In this document: piece by piece, positions 43,336 to 46,916 of the stretch | Position numbering within the stretch: position 1 is the stretch's first letter | How the letters are laid out: each line of letters opens with the position of its first letter | From: Candidatus Uhrbacteria bacterium | Lineage (GTDB): Bacteria; Patescibacteriota; Patescibacteriia; UBA9934 | Direction of reading: 5' to 3' | Length of the DNA: 46,916 nucleotides | Assembly (NCBI GenBank): GCA_943359345.1 | Contig: CALRHE010000005.1 | Span: 1 to 46,916, forward strand | Position numbers and translations under genes: made by a program | Notes under the pieces: generated by a model | What the model saw: the letters and a program-made list of their open reading frames with translations, nothing else | Told to the model about the DNA's origin: nothing | Database searches by the model: none

Positions 43336-44667
43336 ATGGATCAACAACCAAAATCTTCGCCAACTACCTCAGAGCCAACAGATAAATCTGAACAAATGCC
43401 TCAAGAACCTGTATCTGTCCACCACAATGCCGCTGCGCATTGGTCAATGGTAGCTGCAGCTATAGGTATACCAGTTTTGGTTTTATTGGTGGTAGCTGGT
43501 TTATTTTTGTTGCCTGAACCTAGCTCAGATGATGATGTTGAGGGTAGACAACAAAATCAACAAAACAATAATTCAGGACGGAATAACGACGATCGGGATG
43601 ACAATCAAGACGTGTCTACAAATCCTACTAAACCGCAACGAGAAATGAATCTCATGACGGTGGCGGATGCAGAAGCCAGGGGAGCAATCTGTAATGACGG
43701 TAGCCCTGCCAAGTACTATTTTAGACCTGGAACTGAGGCCGATAAAGATAAGTGGATCATTTACTTCCAGGGCGGGGGCGGTTGTGGTTCAGAAGAAGCT
43801 TGTATTATTAGAGCTGCAGAAGACGATCCAGGCTTGATGTCATCTGAACAGTATGCTCAGACCACTGGTGGCGGAGGTATATTGTCGGCTGATGATAAGA
43901 ATGCGGACTTTAATACTTGGAATCAGGTCAAATTAATGTACTGTAGCTCGGATACCTGGAGTGGTAACGCCGAGCAGATTATTGCCGGTGAAACTTGGTA
44001 TTTCCATGGCAAGACAATCGCCGAGGCCATAATTGCAGATTTACAGAACCCCGATGTCATAAAGACTTCTAATTTGTCGTCAGCGACCGAAGTTATTGTG
44101 GCCGGTAGTTCGGCGGGCGGCGGTGGCGCTTCACATAATATAGATGACATCGCTAAGGAGTTGTCTTCGGCCGAGGTAAAGGGCTTCATAGACAGCAGTT
44201 GGGGATATGAAATTGAAAATCCCTTTGTTGCTTCGGGGGAATTTGAGGCACGAGATCGCACAGGGATCGGGGATTTTAACAACAAGCAGCTAGACGACAC
44301 TTGTGTAGCCGCTAATTCAGATGATCCTGGTGTTTGTACGTTTTTATCCTCCGTCTATCCGTATCTTGAAACTCCTACGTTCATTTTCATGAACCAATAT
44401 GATCAACTAAAACTTGGGAATCTTGGGGTTAAGCAGCCCTTTGATGCGGCTGAGCAGTCCTGGCTTGAGACTGAATATATACCCGGTCTTTTGGCTTCTT
44501 ACGAGATTATTGAGGACGGTTTGTTCTCACCACGTCAAACCTTCCACACCATGTTGACCTCAGAACGTTACTTTGGCACCAAAATTGGCAACGTCACAAT
44601 CCAAGAGGCCTTTACCAATTGGTACTTCAACCGTCCGGGTGACACTTATCTGATTGAAGGTATCTAA
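43336..44667 (+). CDS. Pectinacetylesterase/Notum-family hydrolase, N-terminally anchored
   Basis: AICNDGSPAKYYFRPGTEADKDKWIIYFQGGGGCGSEEACI; EVIVAGSSAGGGGASHNID nucleophile elbow. Start moved from 43288. Confidence 0.78.
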   Translation: MDQQPKSSPTTSEPTDKSEQMPQEPVSVHHNAAAHWSMVAAAIGIPVLVLLVVAGLFLLPEPSSDDDVEGRQQNQQNNNSGRNNDDRDDNQDVSTNPTKPQREMNLMTVADAEARGAICNDGSPAKYYFRPGTEADKDKWIIYFQGGGGCGSEEACIIRAAEDDPGLMSSEQYAQTTGGGGILSADDKNADFNTWNQVKLMYCSSDTWSGNAEQIIAGETWYFHGKTIAEAIIADLQNPDVIKTSNLSSATEVIVAGSSAGGGGASHNIDDIAKELSSAEVKGFIDSSWGYEIENPFVASGEFEARDRTGIGDFNNKQLDDTCVAANSDDPGVCTFLSSVYPYLETPTFIFMNQYDQLKLGNLGVKQPFDAAEQSWLETEYIPGLLASYEIIEDGLFSPRQTFHTMLTSERYFGTKIGNVTIQEAFTNWYFNRPGDTYLIEGI

Positions 44668-44692
44668 ATTACTAACAGCGTATCAATAGAAG

Positions 44693-44737
44693 AACGCCGC
44701 GTCCTGGCCAGAGCCGTTGCTCTGAGGACGCGGCGTT
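44693..44737. terminator. Long hairpin between convergent genes
   Basis: AACGCCGCGTCCTggcCAGAGCcgttGCTCTGAGGACGCGGCGTT. Confidence 0.65.
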
Positions 44738-44749
44738 TCGGTGTTTGGG

Positions 44750-45313
44750 CTATTCGCCCCTGGCAGCTTTGCGCCGCCGCAGTCTGTTGTAGCGTGCCAC
44801 TCTACCCTTACCACCGGGGTCGAGCATGTGGATGCACGTGAATACAACCTCCATGACTTGTTCGAAGAAGCTCAGGTGGTAGCGTACCGGTGCGACCCTG
44901 ATCCCACTGCCGTACATGGCCTTGAAGCTGTGTACGAAGCGTGCTGCGTGCAGAGGTTCCGTCACCAGTGTGACGGTGATCAGGCTTGGATCGCCATGGC
45001 CATGTCGTGCCAGAGCTTGCATGCCTAACCGGATGTTTTCGAAGGTGTCGACAGATTGCAGATCGCGTACGATCACTTTCTCGGAGACGCCGTGATCGAC
45101 CAACCAGTGCTCCATGAGGAGCGCGGCTGGGGCGGTTTGGGTGCTAGGTGGCAGGAATTTACCCCCTGATACCACGATGTAGGTGTACTTGCCAGTAAGC
45201 CAAAGATCCATGGCTCGCAAGCAGCGCAACTTGGTCCGAACCGACAGCCGGTTGATGGGCTCAATCAGCTCGGCTGGCACGAACAGAACCTCCAAAATTT
45301 CGGTGTCCGACAT
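44750..45313 (-). CDS. YdcF/DUF218-like protein
   Basis: YIVVSGGKFLPPSTQTAPAALLMEHWLVDHGVSEKVIVRDLQSVDTFENIRLGMQAL matches the DUF218 pattern. GGAGG SD upstream. Confidence 0.75.
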   Translation of the reverse strand: MSDTEILEVLFVPAELIEPINRLSVRTKLRCLRAMDLWLTGKYTYIVVSGGKFLPPSTQTAPAALLMEHWLVDHGVSEKVIVRDLQSVDTFENIRLGMQALARHGHGDPSLITVTLVTEPLHAARFVHSFKAMYGSGIRVAPVRYHLSFFEQVMEVVFTCIHMLDPGGKGRVARYNRLRRRKAARGE

Positions 45314-45399
45314 TGGTCCTCCTCAGGTGACGAACACCTAAGATTAGCCAGCTTTGTGTAATTAGTCAAGCTGTTTTAGTGTATTTGCCCTGACAGGCC

Positions 45400-45428
45400 T
45401 TGACAAAGATTGATCACAAAGTTACTCT
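45400..45428 (+). promoter_or_regulatory. Promoter of rpsP
   Basis: TTGACA - 17 nt - TACTCT; rules out the ORF-track start at 45410. Confidence 0.7.
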
Positions 45429-45469
45429 TCTGCCAAATTAACTCTCTACTGTCACTATCCATACGATCT

Positions 45470-45841
45470 ATGTTGACCATCCGTCTGTCACGCACCGGTA
45501 AGCGCAAGCAGCCGTATTATCGTATTGTTCTACAGGAAAAGACTCGTGACCCATGGTCACCAGCTATCGAGGTTTTGGGTCAGATGAATCCACGCTTGGA
45601 TCGTTCTGAGACCGTTCTTGATGAAGAGCGTATCAAGTACTGGCTGTCTAAAGGTGCTGAGGTATCTAAGGGCCTTCACAACCTGTTTGTCGATAAGAAG
45701 CTCATCAAAGGTGAGAAAGTAAACAATATTAGCTTGACGGCAGCCCGCCGTAAGGCCATTGAAGATGCTAAGCCTAAGGCCGCCGTGCCAAAGGTAGAGG
45801 AATCTCAGGTTGAAGCTCCTGCTGAGCAAGCAGCTGCCTAA
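45470..45841 (+). CDS. rpsP: 30S ribosomal protein S16
   Basis: MLTIRLSRTGKRKQPYYRIVLQEKTRDPWSPAIEVLGQMNPR. Confidence 0.96.
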   Translation: MLTIRLSRTGKRKQPYYRIVLQEKTRDPWSPAIEVLGQMNPRLDRSETVLDEERIKYWLSKGAEVSKGLHNLFVDKKLIKGEKVNNISLTAARRKAIEDAKPKAAVPKVEESQVEAPAEQAAA

Positions 45842-45885
45842 GGTGTTGTATACTGAGTTTAAGAGAATTTGTAATAAAATCCTGT

Positions 45886-46239
45886 ATGGAGTTTGACCAG
45901 CAGTTCGTGGAATACATAGTTAAGGCACTCGTGAACAAACCAGATGAGGTAAAGTCAGATCGTAAGGTGGATGAACAGGGTGTACTGATTACCGTGCATA
46001 CTTCGCCGGAAGACACCGGTTACGTGATCGGCAAGGGCGGTAAGACCGCAGTGGCTATTCGCACCTTGCTCGCAACCCTTGGTGCCAAAGGCAATATGCG
46101 TGTGAGTTTCCGCATCGACGCGCCAGACAATGGCAAGCGCCGACCAATGAATGGTGATAGTGACGCGGTCGCTGCCCCGATGGCTGTAGCTCCGGTGGTT
46201 GAGATGGATGAGGCTTCGGTCGACAGTTTGACGTTTTAG
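45886..46239 (+). CDS. khpA: KH-domain RNA-binding protein (KhpA/YlqC-like)
   Basis: FVEYIVKALVNKPDEVKSDRKVDEQGVLITVHTSPEDTGYVIGKGGKTAVAIRTLLATLGAKGNMRVSFRI; rpsP-khpA-trmD context. Confidence 0.9.
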   Translation: MEFDQQFVEYIVKALVNKPDEVKSDRKVDEQGVLITVHTSPEDTGYVIGKGGKTAVAIRTLLATLGAKGNMRVSFRIDAPDNGKRRPMNGDSDAVAAPMAVAPVVEMDEASVDSLTF

Positions 46240-46252
46240 GCTCGAGAGAAAC

Positions 46253-46283
46253 AAAAAATCGATTCCTAGTGGATCGATTTTTT
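46253..46283 (+). terminator. Terminator after khpA
   Basis: AAAAAATCGATtcctagtggATCGATTTTTT. Confidence 0.85.
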
Positions 46284-46347
46284 AGTGAAGAAAGGGGAAG
46301 GTGGCAGCAACGCGTGTTGCTGCCCCCGAGGGGTGGTCGAGATCGGC

Positions 46348-46551
46348 CTACCAAGCAGAATCGTCTTCGTTCTTTACATCAGCGCGATCTGAGTACCCAG
46401 CGGGGCCTCGGCGCTCACGATTACCTCCCGGGCAGGGTGCATACGAGTTTGAATCGGTTTCTTCTCGACACGGCTCGCCCGGAGAAGTTTTGCGCGGCCC
46501 GTAAGTATCCTCTCGACACCCGACACGAAGAATCTGTTTTAATGTGAGCAT
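46348..46551 (-). CDS. Possible small basic protein (67 aa)
   Basis: TGGGAGGTTCAATG gives a good SD-start pair. No recognisable domain; overlaps other short ORFs. Confidence 0.3.
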   Translation of the reverse strand: MLTLKQILRVGCREDTYGPRKTSPGEPCREETDSNSYAPCPGGNRERRGPAGYSDRADVKNEDDSAW

Positions 46552-46631
46552 TGAACCTCCCAGATAAATATTAGTCTATTCGTATTCGTATGTACAGACT
46601 GACTCAATGTCTGTAGTATGCTTTGTCAGCT

Positions 46632-46916
46632 ATGAAACGCTACGATGTCATTACTATTTTTCCGGAAGTGATCGCTCCTTACGCCGAGGCGAGTATTTTG
46701 GGTAAGGCCCAGAAGAAAAAGCTTTTGAAAATTGAAGGGCATGATCTGCGTAAATATTCGAAGGATAAACACAAGAAAGTCGACGATACGCCGTACGGCG
46801 GGGGAGCTGGCATGGTCATGACCGTGCAGCCGTTCGAGCTGGCCGTAGATACCGTTCGACTCAAGAAGCCTGGAGTTTTAAAGAGGCTATTAGGACGATC
46901 GAAAGGCACACCGAGC
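46632..46916 (+). CDS. trmD: tRNA (guanine-N1)-methyltransferase TrmD, N-terminal part (truncated by window)
   Basis: MKRYDVITIFPEVIAPYAEASILGKAQKKKLLKIEGHDLRKYSKDKHKKVDDTPYGGGAGMVM. Confidence 0.95.
   Translation, partial: MKRYDVITIFPEVIAPYAEASILGKAQKKKLLKIEGHDLRKYSKDKHKKVDDTPYGGGAGMVMTVQPFELAVDTVRLKKPGVLKRLLGRSKGTPS

Noticed and set aside
46269-46547. Overlapping + strand ORFs at 46.27-46.55 kb
   Set aside because: No start signal or domain; the minus-strand ORF has a better SD, though it too is weak.
1-46916. rRNA genes, phage genes, transposases, defence systems or toxin-antitoxin pairs
   Set aside because: None recognisable in any supported ORF or intergenic region.

Overview
The window is a dense bacterial chromosome segment. 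It is probably from a Candidatus Patescibacteria/CPR-type genome; this is inferred from the gene set, short intergenic regions and a shortened SMC, and is not proven. Core genes: polA (5' truncated), gmk-like, holA, rpsT, rmuC, ychF, rpsF-ssb-rpsR, epmA-efp, ftsK, rodZ-like, recA, rpoB-rpoC, ruvC, DHH phosphoesterase, SMC-like, rpsP-khpA and trmD (3' truncated). An accessory block at 6.5-18.2 kb encodes secreted or surface proteins, including a ~1.7 kaa repetitive protein, plus an O-antigen-ligase/TPR protein. Signals that gene calls do not explain: (1) a family of four long hairpin elements with a conserved core, covarying stems and unrelated but self-complementary outer arms, two of them abutting tRNA genes, and two of them sharing a nested second palindrome; (2) an intergenic region at 6.0-6.5 kb with parS-like and DnaA-box sequences, a possible replication origin; (3) matching TGTTCG-N5-TGTTCGTA (GTTC-N7-GTTC) boxes upstream of recA and rmuC, a candidate LexA/SOS operator; (4) a ~165-nt rod-shaped, 6S-like RNA candidate with its own promoter between recA and rpoB; (5) a tRNA-Ala(CGC)-like gene interrupted by a hairpin; (6) many promoters whose -10 box lies only about 7-14 nt upstream of the start codon, suggesting leaderless mRNAs. 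All calls were made by reading the sequence; no database search or folding program was run.
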